A DNA stretch of 64,000 bases from assembly GCA_000482145.1 (NCBI GenBank), contig AUXH01000009.1, positions 1 to 64,000 on the forward strand. The letters are read 5' to 3'. A program made the position numbers and the translations under genes. Below are positions 8,568-19,051 of the stretch, one piece after another (position 1 is the stretch's first letter; each line of letters starts with the position of its first letter). The notes beneath the pieces were generated by a model, which saw only the letters and a list, made by a program, of their open reading frames with translations, was not told where the DNA came from and ran no database searches. The stretch is from Strigomonas culicis (Eukaryota > Euglenozoa > Kinetoplastea > Trypanosomatida > Trypanosomatidae).

Positions 8568-11297
8568 ATGTCCTCCAAGGCAGTCAATGTGCGCGAGTCC
8601 ATTGCAAACTACGAGTTGGAAAACAACGCCCTCATAGAGGCGCTGAGCCCCGGCGGCATCCTCTTCTTTTGCGCCGAGAAGGGCCCACTGGAGGCGCTCT
8701 TCGTGCCGCGCGAGATCTCGCTGCAGTACCACGAGCTGTCCCCCTTCCTCCGCCTGGGCGCGACGCTGCCCTCCGCGGAGGGGGAGGGCGGGCGGCCGCC
8801 GGAGCGGATGCGCGCGGCGGGCAGCGGTACGCCGCACGACCGGCAGCTGCAGGAGCGCCTCGCCCACGTCACGGCGGAGGAGCACCGCAACATCACGGCG
8901 GTGCTGCGGCGCTTCCTGACGTACCACCTCATCCACATCGACACCATGAGCACCGAGTTCACGACGGTGCACGGCCACCGCGGCACCTTCAGCGACGCGC
9001 TCGACACCGTGCGGCGCTACAGCCACGGGGGGCGCGTCTCGGTCGTGGCCGATGCGGACCCGATGCGGCCGGCCTCCGACGTGTACGTGTCCACGTACCA
9101 CCCATCCAAGCTCAGCATCTTCTTCCTGGACGAGCCGCTGCTGGACGAGACGGAGATGCGCAATGTTAAAATGCGGCTGCAGAGCGCGCTGGCCCCCCTC
9201 CGCGGCACGAGCGTCGGCCGGCGCAGCGAGAGCCGCCCCGGGGCGGCCGGCGGCACGCCGCTCGCCAAGGCGAAGGTCGTCGACGACGTCCTGAGCGCGC
9301 TCTTGGACTCGAAGTCCTTCGGCAGCCCGCCGCAGCAGACGGCGCCGGGGGGAAACGAAAAGGAGGCGGTGAAGAACCGCAAGGGCAGCGCGCCGACCGA
9401 CACGAAGCGGCCGGTGGCCGAGCCCGCCCCGCCGCCGCTGCTCGACCTCGTTGAGCTCTCCGACGAGAGCGAGGACGTCATTGTGGAGGACGACCTCACG
9501 CCGTACGCGTCGCGGACGCAGCAGCGTCTTCTGCATGAGCGGGCGCGGCGCAGCTCGACCGTCGCCCGCCGTCCGTCGGACGGCGACGCCGTCGTGCCGG
9601 CTGCGGCAGAGGGTCGCGGCGCCGCCGCTCCCGCCGCCAAGGCGGAGCCCCCCAGCCTGAGCCCCCCGAGCACCAGCAGCAGCAACAGTGCCGGCGTGAA
9701 GCACAGGAACCGGCACTCCAACGTGGCGCACCACGACTACAGTAAGGAGAGTGTCATGAACTACCGCCACGTGGTGAGTGCGGACAACTTTATCAACTAC
9801 CCGGAGTTCATGCGCCTCATGACGCTGCCCAGCTGCTACCCGCTCGCGCGGATGGTGTCCGTGTTCGTCGAGACGATGCAGCGCGGCCGCGCGGACCCGA
9901 CGGAGGACAACGCCTTCTGTGAGTTCATCAGCAAGTACACGGAGGAGATGTACCGCATCGACTCGGTCGCGCGCGACCCGCACCTCTGCACCGTGCTGGG
10001 CGAGGGCGTCGAGAAGTACACGACGACGAAGCTCTTCACGCAGCTTTTCGGCACGAGCGAGCATGTGCGGCAGAAGAACGCGGCGCTCGACGCGAAGCTG
10101 GAGGCGCTCGCCGGCCTCACCGCGGACCAGCTCGACGCGCTGGAGGAGGTGGAGGACCACCACGTGTGGGGCCAGGCGATGTTCGAGCTCGACGGCATGA
10201 ACTTCTTCCGCTCGCCGCGCGACAAGCTGCGCAGCGGGATGCGGGCCTGCGAGCTGCTGAGCCTTGCCCTCCGCGACATCCTCAAGCACCCGCCGCCGCA
10301 GCGGGAGAAGCCGCGCGCGCAGACACCGCCGCCGGCGGCCACTGGCCCAGGGGACCGGAAGGAGCCGCCGCCGCCGCTGCCGGAGACGCCCGCCGCGGGG
10401 CCCAAGGGCGGCACCGTGCTCGCCTTCGGGGCGGACGAGTTCGTGCCGTGCTTCATGTTGCTCGTGCTGCGCGCGCGGCCGTACAACTTCTACACGAACG
10501 TGCACTACATCACGACGTACCGCACGCCGAGCCTCATGTCGCCCGAAGAGGGCTACTGCCTCGCGAACCTCTCCTCCGCCGCGTCCTTCTTCGCCGTCTG
10601 CGACGCGGAGGGCCGCATGCCGCCGCCGGCGTACGACGACGCGAAGGATTTCCATTCGCGCCACGCGCGGGAGGCCGCCGCCAGGGGCAAGGCGACGCCG
10701 CAGGAGGAGGGCCACCTGCTGTCGCGCAGCTCGCGCTCGACGGTGAGCAACCCCTCCATGAGCCAGCTTCCGCCGCCGCCGCAGCTGCTCGAGTCGGACC
10801 TGCTGCCGTCCGTGAAGGACCACTTTGTCGACCGCCGCGGCAGCGGGGACCCGTCGCCCAAGCTCGCGAGCGCGCTGCGGCGGCAGAGCGCGGCCTCCGT
10901 GATGGACACGCTCTTCGGCTGGACGACGCCGCAGGTGAAGATGGACCCCGCCGCGGAGGAACAGCACGTACAGAAGAAGAGCAAGAGCGGCGACCTTGCG
11001 GGCGCACCGGTCGCCGCACCGGCCGCGGCCGCGGCGGAGGAGACACCGACGAAGAGCTCGCCTCTCCACTTCCTGCAGCGGCTGACCCACAACGGCAAGG
11101 GCGGCGGGGCGGCCCCGCCAGGCTTGCCAACACCGCCGAAGCCCCCGGTCGCGGTAGGTGCCGTCATACATGCGGCGAAGCGGGAGCCCTCGCCAGCGGT
11201 GCGAAACATCATGCAGGCCAGGAAAGAGTTTGAGGATCTGTCCGAAGACGAATTGCGAATCGTCTACGCAGAAATGAAGCGTCTGTGTGAGCCTTGA
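8568..11297 (+). CDS. VPS9-domain protein (predicted Rab5-family guanine nucleotide exchange factor)
   Basis: Predicted exchange factor for Rab5/Rab21-type endosomal GTPases. The VPS9 core spans about residues 550-680: a helical start (RDKLRSGMRACELLSLALRD), the segment ADEFVPCFMLLVLRA with the conserved acidic residue after GA, and YITTYRTPSLMSPEEGYCLANL, which matches the end of VPS9 domains. A helical bundle precedes it (residues 395-535), as in Rabex-5. A Pro/Gly-rich insert at about 580-620 splits the two halves. Residues 1-220 form a folded-looking N-terminal region I do not recognise; 220-390 and 690-880 are low-complexity. No FYVE, RIN or ubiquitin-binding domain is evident. The frame is open upstream, but MSSKAVNV at 8568 follows the T-rich leader and fits best. 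The length is 909 residues. Confidence 0.75.
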   Translation: MSSKAVNVRESIANYELENNALIEALSPGGILFFCAEKGPLEALFVPREISLQYHELSPFLRLGATLPSAEGEGGRPPERMRAAGSGTPHDRQLQERLAHVTAEEHRNITAVLRRFLTYHLIHIDTMSTEFTTVHGHRGTFSDALDTVRRYSHGGRVSVVADADPMRPASDVYVSTYHPSKLSIFFLDEPLLDETEMRNVKMRLQSALAPLRGTSVGRRSESRPGAAGGTPLAKAKVVDDVLSALLDSKSFGSPPQQTAPGGNEKEAVKNRKGSAPTDTKRPVAEPAPPPLLDLVELSDESEDVIVEDDLTPYASRTQQRLLHERARRSSTVARRPSDGDAVVPAAAEGRGAAAPAAKAEPPSLSPPSTSSSNSAGVKHRNRHSNVAHHDYSKESVMNYRHVVSADNFINYPEFMRLMTLPSCYPLARMVSVFVETMQRGRADPTEDNAFCEFISKYTEEMYRIDSVARDPHLCTVLGEGVEKYTTTKLFTQLFGTSEHVRQKNAALDAKLEALAGLTADQLDALEEVEDHHVWGQAMFELDGMNFFRSPRDKLRSGMRACELLSLALRDILKHPPPQREKPRAQTPPPAATGPGDRKEPPPPLPETPAAGPKGGTVLAFGADEFVPCFMLLVLRARPYNFYTNVHYITTYRTPSLMSPEEGYCLANLSSAASFFAVCDAEGRMPPPAYDDAKDFHSRHAREAAARGKATPQEEGHLLSRSSRSTVSNPSMSQLPPPPQLLESDLLPSVKDHFVDRRGSGDPSPKLASALRRQSAASVMDTLFGWTTPQVKMDPAAEEQHVQKKSKSGDLAGAPVAAPAAAAAEETPTKSSPLHFLQRLTHNGKGGGAAPPGLPTPPKPPVAVGAVIHAAKREPSPAVRNIMQARKEFEDLSEDELRIVYAEMKRLCEP

Positions 11298-12160
11298 ACA
11301 CTATCCGTTTTCTATGACTCTTTTGTTTTCTATCGTAGAAAGGCAAAAACAAAAACTAAACAAAAGAGAGTCAGAGGTGACTGGCACAACAACTCCACGC
11401 AGAGGTTTGATTACTAACATACTTTTTGATTCCAGTACCATTTTAAATTTGCTTGATAAATGCCCCCTTTTGCAGATCTCGTAATGTGTATCATAGCATT
11501 ACTTGGACACGAGGTTTGTCGTTTGTTCTGATTTTTTCCCCTTTCTTTTCATATATTGAGTTACTACATCCACATTTAAACTGTGCGACACTTGTCTGTG
11601 CGCCATCCATTCACGACTATTTTTCTTTTAGCCGCCAGGTAGAGTGGTTTTCCGGCTAATTGTCAGTGTTACCGGTTTTAACCTCTAGTTTCCTGAGAAT
11701 AAGCATAATAGCAATACGTATGAAACACTTTTTATGTATCGTCGTGTCGATGTTGTAGCCATGTAAAACTCTTTGTTGTGCTATTTTTTGTTTCGTGTCT
11801 GTGCATCTACTGTTTGAGGCATGTGTTGGAGTGCTCGTTAACCGTTTCTACGAATAGAGACTTGTTTCCTCTTTGTTGATGTGTGTTTATAACTGTCCTG
11901 TTCCCTTCACTCATTCTTTGATTCTTGTGCTTTTTTTTTGCCTTTGTGATGTATCCAGGAGAATCATTAGTTCTAGCTAAACAAGCAAGCCCCGCTGCGC
12001 AAAAAAAAAAAAAACGTCAAGTCGTTTCTTTGCTCTGACTCCCCGTGCTCTTGCATTCACGTCGTCTCTGTTTTTCCAGACGAGCTTGTGTGTGTGCGCG
12101 CGATCGGTCTTTTCCAGTCCATCCCGCCTCTTACGTAGTGCCCTCGCCCCACCCGGAACC
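11298..12160. other. AT-rich spacer with splice acceptor
   Basis: Non-coding DNA. A T/C-rich stretch near 12031-12077 ends in AG at 12078-12079, a good candidate acceptor for the short coiled-coil gene that starts at 12161. No other feature was recognised. Confidence 0.55.
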
Positions 12161-12463
12161 ATGGAGGCTCAAGTGCAGGCGCTAGAGAAGCGTGCCGCGG
12201 CCGCAGAGGCGCAGATCGAGTCTCTCAAGGCGCAGCTCCAGAAGGCGCCAAAGGGGGCGTCCATCCCCGCGGCGGAGGTGGAGCACCGGCTGCGCGAGCT
12301 GCAGCAGCTGCTGCACACCGACCGTGAGGAGTGCGAGACGATTCGCGCGGAGCGCGACGAGCTGCGGCTTCAGAATGAGCGCCTGCAGTTGCAGGTGTCC
12401 AAGGGCGAGTACCGCGCCATGCACCTCCTCCGCACTATCAACGAGTTGGAGCAGAAGAAGTAG
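12161..12463 (+). CDS. 100-residue coiled-coil protein
   Basis: An unrecognised small protein made almost entirely of heptad-type helix. One helical stretch covers residues 1-27 and a longer one covers residues 38-98, separated by a short Lys/Pro/Gly linker. It has no signal, membrane segment or zinc motif. It ends in a basic EQKK. The GC-rich frame and a splice-acceptor-like AG about 80 bases upstream support a real gene. Small coiled coils of this kind in trypanosomatids are often cytoskeletal or flagellar, but that is only a guess. The ATG at 12161 is chosen because the upstream open frame is pyrimidine-rich leader. Confidence 0.6.
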   Translation: MEAQVQALEKRAAAAEAQIESLKAQLQKAPKGASIPAAEVEHRLRELQQLLHTDREECETIRAERDELRLQNERLQLQVSKGEYRAMHLLRTINELEQKK

Positions 12464-13916
12464 TAGGGTCGAGCGGCATGCGAGCACGTCAGTGGTGAGG
12501 TGTGTATGGCTTTTTTTTTTGTGTGTGGGTGCCCTCTTTTATGAGTGGATGCATGAGATTTGTTTTTTTGTGTGTTGTCTCGCATTCTTTCATATTCTTA
12601 TTTTCACCTTCTGAAAATCATTACATAAGCCAGTATCCGCCCGTGCCCCCCTTTTCCTAACAAAACTAATAAAAAGTGAATTTAGTTCCACTGTCTTCAA
12701 TGCTGAGGATTTTGCAATTAAGTGGTACCCATTATTTCTTTATTGTTGTCCTACTATCACGTAGCAAATGCCCACCATACGCCTGTCTTAGGCGTTGGTT
12801 CGTTCGAAAGCTGCAGTAGCGTTTGGCGCGCTAGTGCTTTTTTTTTGGTTTTAGATGATGCTACTCATCCTTCCATCTGTATCTTTTTCTCTGTTAGTTT
12901 GAAACCGTACATTCAAAGATATAGACAGACAACTCTCTCTCTCTCTTGCGAATATGATGAGAGTGGCTGCCGCCTTGCTGATGCATGACGTGTGAGGTGG
13001 TGACGCACATACACGCCGGTGAGCAACGTTTGGCCAATTGTTTAACGGACGCGTGCTGCTACTGCCGTATCATGGTGTCCTTGCGACAGCCATATCCTCG
13101 GATGGCGCGCACGTGGTGGCGTCGTGCGTCCGCATCCCGTGTGTCCGACCGCGGGGGCAGGACCCATCGTCCACGGGCCCAGAAGCGAATCGTCCGTTAC
13201 CACCTTTTCACAGTATCCGTGTGGATGAGGAAATGGATACGTTCACGGAGGATACGTGATTATGATGGAGTAAAGTAAGGGCTCCATGAAACCCTCTTTG
13301 TTCTTCATTTTTTCCTCGCTCATCTGCGCTTCACTACATTACTTTACGGTGTCTTTCTTCTTCTGTTTACGTTCTTTCCTCATCCGTAAAGGGGAAAAGA
13401 AGCTTGGTAAATACTGCTCTGCCCATGAAGAAACGGAATGTTCTGTTTCTGTTGCGGTAGTATATGGCTTTCTTCTCCCTTTTTCTTTCTTAGTTTTTTT
13501 TTTAAACATTTTTTTAAGGATCAGGTCCGCTCTGCAAGCGGCCTGTGGCTAATTTTTTCTTTCTTTCCTTTTGAGGAAAAGGGATCGTACACTCGTATTG
13601 TTCCGTATCCTTTCCCTTCCTCTGGATTCGCTCTCATATTTTTCTTTTGAAATATATACCCCCTCAGCGTTCTTCTGCGAAAACTATACTCATTTTTTTC
13701 CTTTACTCTTTGCGAGTGACCTGATTCATTGTCGAAAAGGGATTAAACACATTCCGGAGTAAATAGTTTGTGTTTCTTGCTGGCACCTTTCCACAAAAGT
13801 AATCGAAAAAAAAAGTATTACTAGAATTGTTCTTCTTCTTTTCTCAGAAGAAAGAAAAACACATCAAAATACATTCCAGTGCGAAAAAAAAAGTGTTAAT
13901 CAACACATAGAGAAGA
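12464..13916. other. Spacer containing a GC-rich island
   Basis: Mostly AT-rich non-coding DNA between the coiled-coil gene and the large membrane protein. A GC-rich island at about 12951-13262 is described separately as a possible gene remnant. The final part (13780-13916) is A/T-rich leader just ahead of the next ATG. Confidence 0.55.
12951..13262 (+). pseudogene. Possible decayed gene fragment with a WD40-like stretch
   Basis: This 310-base island has the GC-rich, codon-like composition of the neighbouring genes although no intact gene is present. In one plus-strand frame it reads MMRVAAALLMHDV, stop, eight codons, stop, then an open run to 13259 containing GVLATAISSDGAHVVAS, which resembles part of a WD40 blade. 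The two in-frame stops and the absence of an ATG for the longer segment argue against a working gene. It could equally be a chance GC-rich stretch. No parent copy is visible in this window. Confidence 0.3.
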
Positions 13917-16900
13917 ATGGGTATCAAGTCTAATGAAGGGTTCATTCACGAAATACGGGAGGCTTCGGCGACTTTATTGCCACTGCTGTGTTTGCCGTAC
14001 AAGCACTTTTCCTTTAGTGTTCTTGGCGACTACCCGCTACGTCAGCTCACATGTACTGACAACATTTCGAATGTAGGCTTTCCCCTCTTAGCACTTGTGT
14101 CCCTCTTCCTGTCGACGTTTCTGCGCAGCAAGCCGGAGCTGGTCCGCAGCGGCTTCTCTCCCATCACGATTGAGGTACTCATAGTACTGCTGCGTGTTCT
14201 GTTTGTGAACGATCACGCCTTCCGCTGGCAGATTTCGCTGTTGAATAATGTCCAGGTGCTGGACACAAAGCCCAAGGCCAAGCCCGTCTCGCATAGCCAC
14301 CTGAACCGCTGGGAGCGGTCGTTGCGCTCCGTGCACTTGCTGGGGCCTTGGCTTCGGCTGAAGAAGTACGTTCAGGTGCACGTGATCAGCGACCGCGCAC
14401 TGCTGGCGCACGTGAATGTTACCTACTGCGCCTTGTACTCGCCCCCCGCGTTTGGTGCGGAGGTCTTCTTTTGGTCTCTGGTGTGCTTTCTGGTGTGCCC
14501 GTTGTCGGTCGCGCAGTCCTTCGTGTTGCTCTTTTTTGTGGGTCTGTTGTTTTTGTGGGCGGAGCGGTATCTGTGGCGGCGCGGCATCATCACCAAGGCG
14601 ATCTGCTGTGTGGCGCTCTACGGGTACACCTTCTGGTGCACGTGGATGCGAAGCTCCTTCTTTGTGTTCGAGGATGATTTCCTGAACTTTGCCGGCCAAA
14701 AGGTCGGCTTGCCGCGCCTCTACGCGTCGGTCGGGTTTGGACTTGTGCTCACCGTCCTCCTGACAGAGTCGTGCAGCTTCATGGTCCACCGCGCGGCGGT
14801 GCTGGAGCGGGTCTCGCAGTTGGGCTCTAGATGTTGCGGGCTGTCCAACACCGAGGGTGGGACTGCGCAGAAGAGCAAGTTGTCCGTGTGGCTGGTGCTG
14901 CAGCGGTTCGCTCGGGGCGTCTTTGGCGCTCTCTACACGGTGGTGGAGCCGATCAATTTGTTTGTGGTACTGTTTCTCGTCATGTGGTACAGCATCATGT
15001 CCCTCGACAAGGGTATCGCCATCTCCATTGTCGGCTTCTTCTCCCTAAGCTTGTTGTTTGCAACGAGCATCTACGTGACGGACCGCTCGAATCAGCACAG
15101 TACGGTGACCACGTTTACGTTTGCGATGTTTCTGCTGTGTCGGCAGTGCTACTTCTTGATAACGTTTTTGTTTCTCTTCTTTTTTGTCCCCTCGGAGGCG
15201 TTCCCCTATCTGGCACGACTGTCGCTGGCACTCTTGTGTCTCTTCCACTGCGCCAGCGCCTCCGTGCGCTTCCATCAGCACATGAGCCACAACATGTGGA
15301 TGACCCTCGTCGGTCTCATCGTGGTCGCGGAGGCGTGGAGCTGGTCATCGCAGACCGTTTACAAGCCCCAGGAGAACACGGAGCTCGACACCCTCTCGCG
15401 GTCTACCTTCTTGTTGTACCACGCGCTGAACCGCGCCACGCCGATCGGCCTGCTGGAGGGACTCTTTGACTTGGCGACCGTGACGTACGGCGTCGACCGC
15501 ATTGTGATCACCGTTATATATACGTATCTGTACGATAACCCCGACCTCGCCGCTGCCGTCGCGGCGCGGGCGGCGACGGTGATCGAGATGCCGGCGGCGG
15601 CCGCCGCCAAGCTCGCAACGGCGCAGCAGGCGGCGCACCGTGTGTCGACGACCACCAGCGCCGGCAAGGGCGGCGGGAAGCAGAAGCGCAAGGGGAACAA
15701 GCACGCGCACGCGACCGCCAAGCCGTCCCCGGCCGGCAGCATCCCCAAGCCGCGACCGCTGTGCACCGGGCCCATCGCCAGCAATGGCAGCGCGGCGCCC
15801 GCGCCGGCGCCGCCCGTGCGCGGCAAGAAGGGGAAGCCGACCGCCGCCGCCGTGGTCCCGGAGGCCGCGGCCGAAGCGTCGGCCGTGGCGGAGGGCGAGG
15901 CAGAGGCCCCGCCGCCGCCGCTGTCGCCCGACGAGGAGGAGGCCGACTTCGCCTACGAGGAAGGGGTGGCGCCGGCGGAGGAGGGCGAGGAGGACGGGGA
16001 CGAGGCCGACCCCGCGGAGGCGAGCGACCACGCGGCCGAGGAGGGCGACGAGGTGACGGAGGAGATGCCCCACAGCGAGGAGGACGACACACAGGAGGGC
16101 GGACCGGCGGAGGAGGACGAGGAGGAGCAGGCAGCCCCCGGGGAGGAGGAGGCGCAGATGGGAGACAGCAACTCCGTGAGCGGCGTCTTGGCGGTGCCGG
16201 ACACCGAGAAGGACCTCGCGGAGGCGGCGGTGGGCCACCCCGCACCGGCGGACGAGACGGATGAGGAAGCGGCACCGCCCAGCGCCGACGCGGTTGCGGT
16301 CACGGATGCCACGGAGAAGGCACCGACGCCGGCACCAACGGCCGGGAAGCGTCGCACCTCGACCGCGGTGACGGCGGCGCCAGCTGCGGCCAAGCCCACG
16401 AAGGGTGCGGCGGCCGCGAAGGTGGTGCCGGAGGCCGCCGCGACGACGCCCTCGACGCGCCGCAGCCGGGCCGAAAAGGCGGCGGCGGTGGAGGCCGCGC
16501 CGGTGCCCTTTCCCCTCCCAAAGCCGCGCACCGCCCAGGACAAGCCGGGCGGCGCGGAGGTGGAGAAGAAGTCGAAAAAGGCCGCCGCGAAGGCGAAGGC
16601 AGCGGCTGGCGCCACCGCCGCCGCGGCCCCTGCGAAGGGGGCTAAGGCGGCGGAGCCGGCAGCCGAGCGGCCGGAGGTGGGCAAGAAGGAGAAGGGACAC
16701 GTCAAGAACGTCAGCGTGACCAGCAAGGCCTCCGGGTCCACCCCGGTGAGCGCGACCGTGGCGTCGCCGACGATCCCCCTCCCGCGGTCGAAGCGGCCCG
16801 GGGGCGCGGAGGAGGCCACCGTGTCGCCGCTCCTCGGGTCCAGCTCGTCGCAGTCGGAGGGCCCGCCGGCCAAGGGCAAGGAGGGCAGCAGCGCCTTCCT

Positions 16901-18167
16901 GCCTAAGCTCTTCGCTTCGCCCTTGAAGACCGCCGCGGAGGAGGAGGAGAAGACGGCGCGGTACAGCGAGGCGCCGAAGGAGGAGGGCAACACCGCCCTA
17001 CGCGCCTTCATGGCGGACGCGCCGGCACCGCCCAAGCGCAACTTGGCCGACTTCTACGGCTTCACGACGTCGCCGCTCCACAAGCCGCCCTCAGCCGGCT
17101 ACGAGAACGACTCGGCGGAGGGCTCCCTCTCGGAGCGCAGCTCGACGACCACCTTCGACGTGAGCGTCCTGCTGCGTATGCTGCACGACGGCCGCGCGGA
17201 CCTGCCCGAGGAGTCGGCGGAGCGGCCGCACACCCTCCGCACGGAGGGCCACCTCGCGCCGCCCGCCGCTGCGACGAAGCCGGAGGACATCATCCTGCTG
17301 CCGCCTGAGACGCACGCGGACGCGCTGGACGACGACGCGGCCTACCATCTCGTGAGCGACGTGCCGAGACGGCTGGACGAGCTGCCGCACGACGCGCAGC
17401 GGATGGTGCAGCACTTCACCGCGCCGGCGGACAGCCCCGAGGCGCAGCCCCACGACGCGCTCGCCTACGCCTTCGCGCACGCGCAGGACGGGCTCAACAC
17501 GGTGACGCCCACCTTCTCCACGCGCCTCCCGGGGCTGCTTGCGCAGACGCCGATGCCCGAAGCGTACAGCCCCAACGCGGAGCACCAGGACGACGCCATG
17601 GCCGCCGCTCGCAGCCGACGCGCGTCGGGCTCACTGGAGGGGCCGCGCCGCTCGCCGGTGCACGACGCGGGAGGCGCGCACAAGCGGCGAGAGTACCAGC
17701 AGAACGTGGCCGCCGCGAACATACTTACATTTCACGACACGGGCCGCGGCGGCTCCGGCAGCGGTAACTACACGCTGAACATCCAGACCTTCACGAGCAG
17801 TCAGCCCGGCACGGCGGCGAGCGTGTCGCCGCCGCCGCCGCCGGCGCAGCCGCAGACGGGCATCAAGCCGCACACGCAGGTCGCGGTCTTCCCGGCACCG
17901 CAGCCGCATGCGACGCCGACGCCGCACACGCAGCCGCAGCCGCACACTCAGCCGCAGCCGCAGCCACAGCCGCAGCCGCACATGGCGATCCCTGCGCACT
18001 TTGTGCAGACGGGCATGATGCCGCAGCAGGTCTCCTCCCAACCGATGATGATGGTGGCGCTCCCCGACGGACGGATGGCAATGTGCCCTGTCGTGTACGC
18101 CCAGCCGTACCAGACCGCAGTGCCGCCGACCGCTATGATGTATGCAAAACAATATCCAAGTGTTTAG
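13917..18167 (+). CDS. Polytopic membrane protein with a long low-complexity C-terminal tail
   Basis: I do not recognise the family. Residues 1-540 hold roughly ten hydrophobic segments, for example near 55-72, 82-98, 183-222 (probably two), 271-290, 330-370, 375-390, 400-425 and 430-450, with short loops. This suggests an integral membrane protein with no cleaved signal peptide. From about residue 545 the protein becomes an 870-residue low-complexity tail. It starts Ala/Pro/Lys-rich, then very acidic (runs of E, D, A and P, about 640-760), then Ala/Lys/Pro-rich, and ends in a Pro/Gln/His repeat (QPQPHTQPQPQPQPQPH near 1335-1352) followed by a Met-rich end. The base composition shifts accordingly: the membrane part is less GC-rich than the tail. 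The tail is presumably cytosolic and disordered. The single frame is uninterrupted over 1416 codons. Confidence 0.75.
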   Translation: MGIKSNEGFIHEIREASATLLPLLCLPYKHFSFSVLGDYPLRQLTCTDNISNVGFPLLALVSLFLSTFLRSKPELVRSGFSPITIEVLIVLLRVLFVNDHAFRWQISLLNNVQVLDTKPKAKPVSHSHLNRWERSLRSVHLLGPWLRLKKYVQVHVISDRALLAHVNVTYCALYSPPAFGAEVFFWSLVCFLVCPLSVAQSFVLLFFVGLLFLWAERYLWRRGIITKAICCVALYGYTFWCTWMRSSFFVFEDDFLNFAGQKVGLPRLYASVGFGLVLTVLLTESCSFMVHRAAVLERVSQLGSRCCGLSNTEGGTAQKSKLSVWLVLQRFARGVFGALYTVVEPINLFVVLFLVMWYSIMSLDKGIAISIVGFFSLSLLFATSIYVTDRSNQHSTVTTFTFAMFLLCRQCYFLITFLFLFFFVPSEAFPYLARLSLALLCLFHCASASVRFHQHMSHNMWMTLVGLIVVAEAWSWSSQTVYKPQENTELDTLSRSTFLLYHALNRATPIGLLEGLFDLATVTYGVDRIVITVIYTYLYDNPDLAAAVAARAATVIEMPAAAAAKLATAQQAAHRVSTTTSAGKGGGKQKRKGNKHAHATAKPSPAGSIPKPRPLCTGPIASNGSAAPAPAPPVRGKKGKPTAAAVVPEAAAEASAVAEGEAEAPPPPLSPDEEEADFAYEEGVAPAEEGEEDGDEADPAEASDHAAEEGDEVTEEMPHSEEDDTQEGGPAEEDEEEQAAPGEEEAQMGDSNSVSGVLAVPDTEKDLAEAAVGHPAPADETDEEAAPPSADAVAVTDATEKAPTPAPTAGKRRTSTAVTAAPAAAKPTKGAAAAKVVPEAAATTPSTRRSRAEKAAAVEAAPVPFPLPKPRTAQDKPGGAEVEKKSKKAAAKAKAAAGATAAAAPAKGAKAAEPAAERPEVGKKEKGHVKNVSVTSKASGSTPVSATVASPTIPLPRSKRPGGAEEATVSPLLGSSSSQSEGPPAKGKEGSSAFLPKLFASPLKTAAEEEEKTARYSEAPKEEGNTALRAFMADAPAPPKRNLADFYGFTTSPLHKPPSAGYENDSAEGSLSERSSTTTFDVSVLLRMLHDGRADLPEESAERPHTLRTEGHLAPPAAATKPEDIILLPPETHADALDDDAAYHLVSDVPRRLDELPHDAQRMVQHFTAPADSPEAQPHDALAYAFAHAQDGLNTVTPTFSTRLPGLLAQTPMPEAYSPNAEHQDDAMAAARSRRASGSLEGPRRSPVHDAGGAHKRREYQQNVAAANILTFHDTGRGGSGSGNYTLNIQTFTSSQPGTAASVSPPPPPAQPQTGIKPHTQVAVFPAPQPHATPTPHTQPQPHTQPQPQPQPQPHMAIPAHFVQTGMMPQQVSSQPMMMVALPDGRMAMCPVVYAQPYQTAVPPTAMMYAKQYPSV

Positions 18168-19051
18168 TAGGATCACCTGTTCCCTCCCACGCGTAGACGA
18201 GGCAAGATGTCACTTTTTGTTGTTGATGTTGGTGTTGCTGTTGGAAGTAAAAATGAGTTTCTTTCCCTTTTTCTGACTTTTTTTTTACATTCATTTTTTT
18301 CCTTCATTTTCTTTGTTTATAGGATTTCCCCGCATATACCTACATACATATATATGTATATGGCGTACGCATTCTCATTATTGTAATCTTGATTGTATTG
18401 TGGTATTGTGGCGGAATAATATTTATTTTTTTTTGGTTAACTTGTCTTTTATACAATTCTACGTTTTGTTTTTCTCTCTCATTTGAATGGTATTTGAGTC
18501 CTTGTGGTTGTCCTTTTGAAAAGATAAAACAAGAAGCAGTTTTTTTTTTATCTTGAACTATACTATAAACTTATATACAAGCTTCTCTCGTAAACTGGAT
18601 GTTCTTCTTGTGTGCTCTGAAGTCTAAGAATTTCATACTCAGGTCACTTGTGTGTGCGTGTGTTCATCACTGAAAGTGAACAAAGAAGAAAAAAAGAATA
18701 GCACATCAGTGTGTACTTACATACCTTTAATGTTATGTGTGTATTTTTCCGTGTGCGTCTGGGAAGCGCTGTTTTTCCGTATGATTCTCTCTTTCCGCCT
18801 TCTCTTCACGTATGTAACCCCAACGGCCTCCTCTATCCTTCACATTAGTAACGCGAAGAGGTGGCTACGTAGTCTGCACTGAAACAAGAATAACAACAAT
18901 CAATTCTGCGACGAATCCCAGCTCATGAGGGTATCCTAACAGAACACCAGCATACAAAAACTAGTATCCCCTACTATCAATTATCTCCTCTAGGTATTGT
19001 TATTATTAGTCTTTTTTTTTTCTTCTTCGTTATCATTAGTAGTTTTCGTCG
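18168..19051. other. AT-rich spacer
   Basis: Non-coding, T-rich DNA. The T/C tract at 19011-19028 followed by AG at 19038-19039 is a likely splice acceptor for the hydrolase gene, giving a 12-base leader. No gene-like segment was seen on either strand. Confidence 0.6.

Noticed and set aside
8538..11171. An 877-codon open frame on the minus strand opposite the VPS9 gene, and similar long antisense frames at 32043-34202 and 58449-60497
   Set aside because: They are Arg/Leu/His-rich mirror images that arise because GC-rich codons on the plus strand rarely give stops on the other. The plus-strand frames contain recognisable domains; the antisense ones do not.
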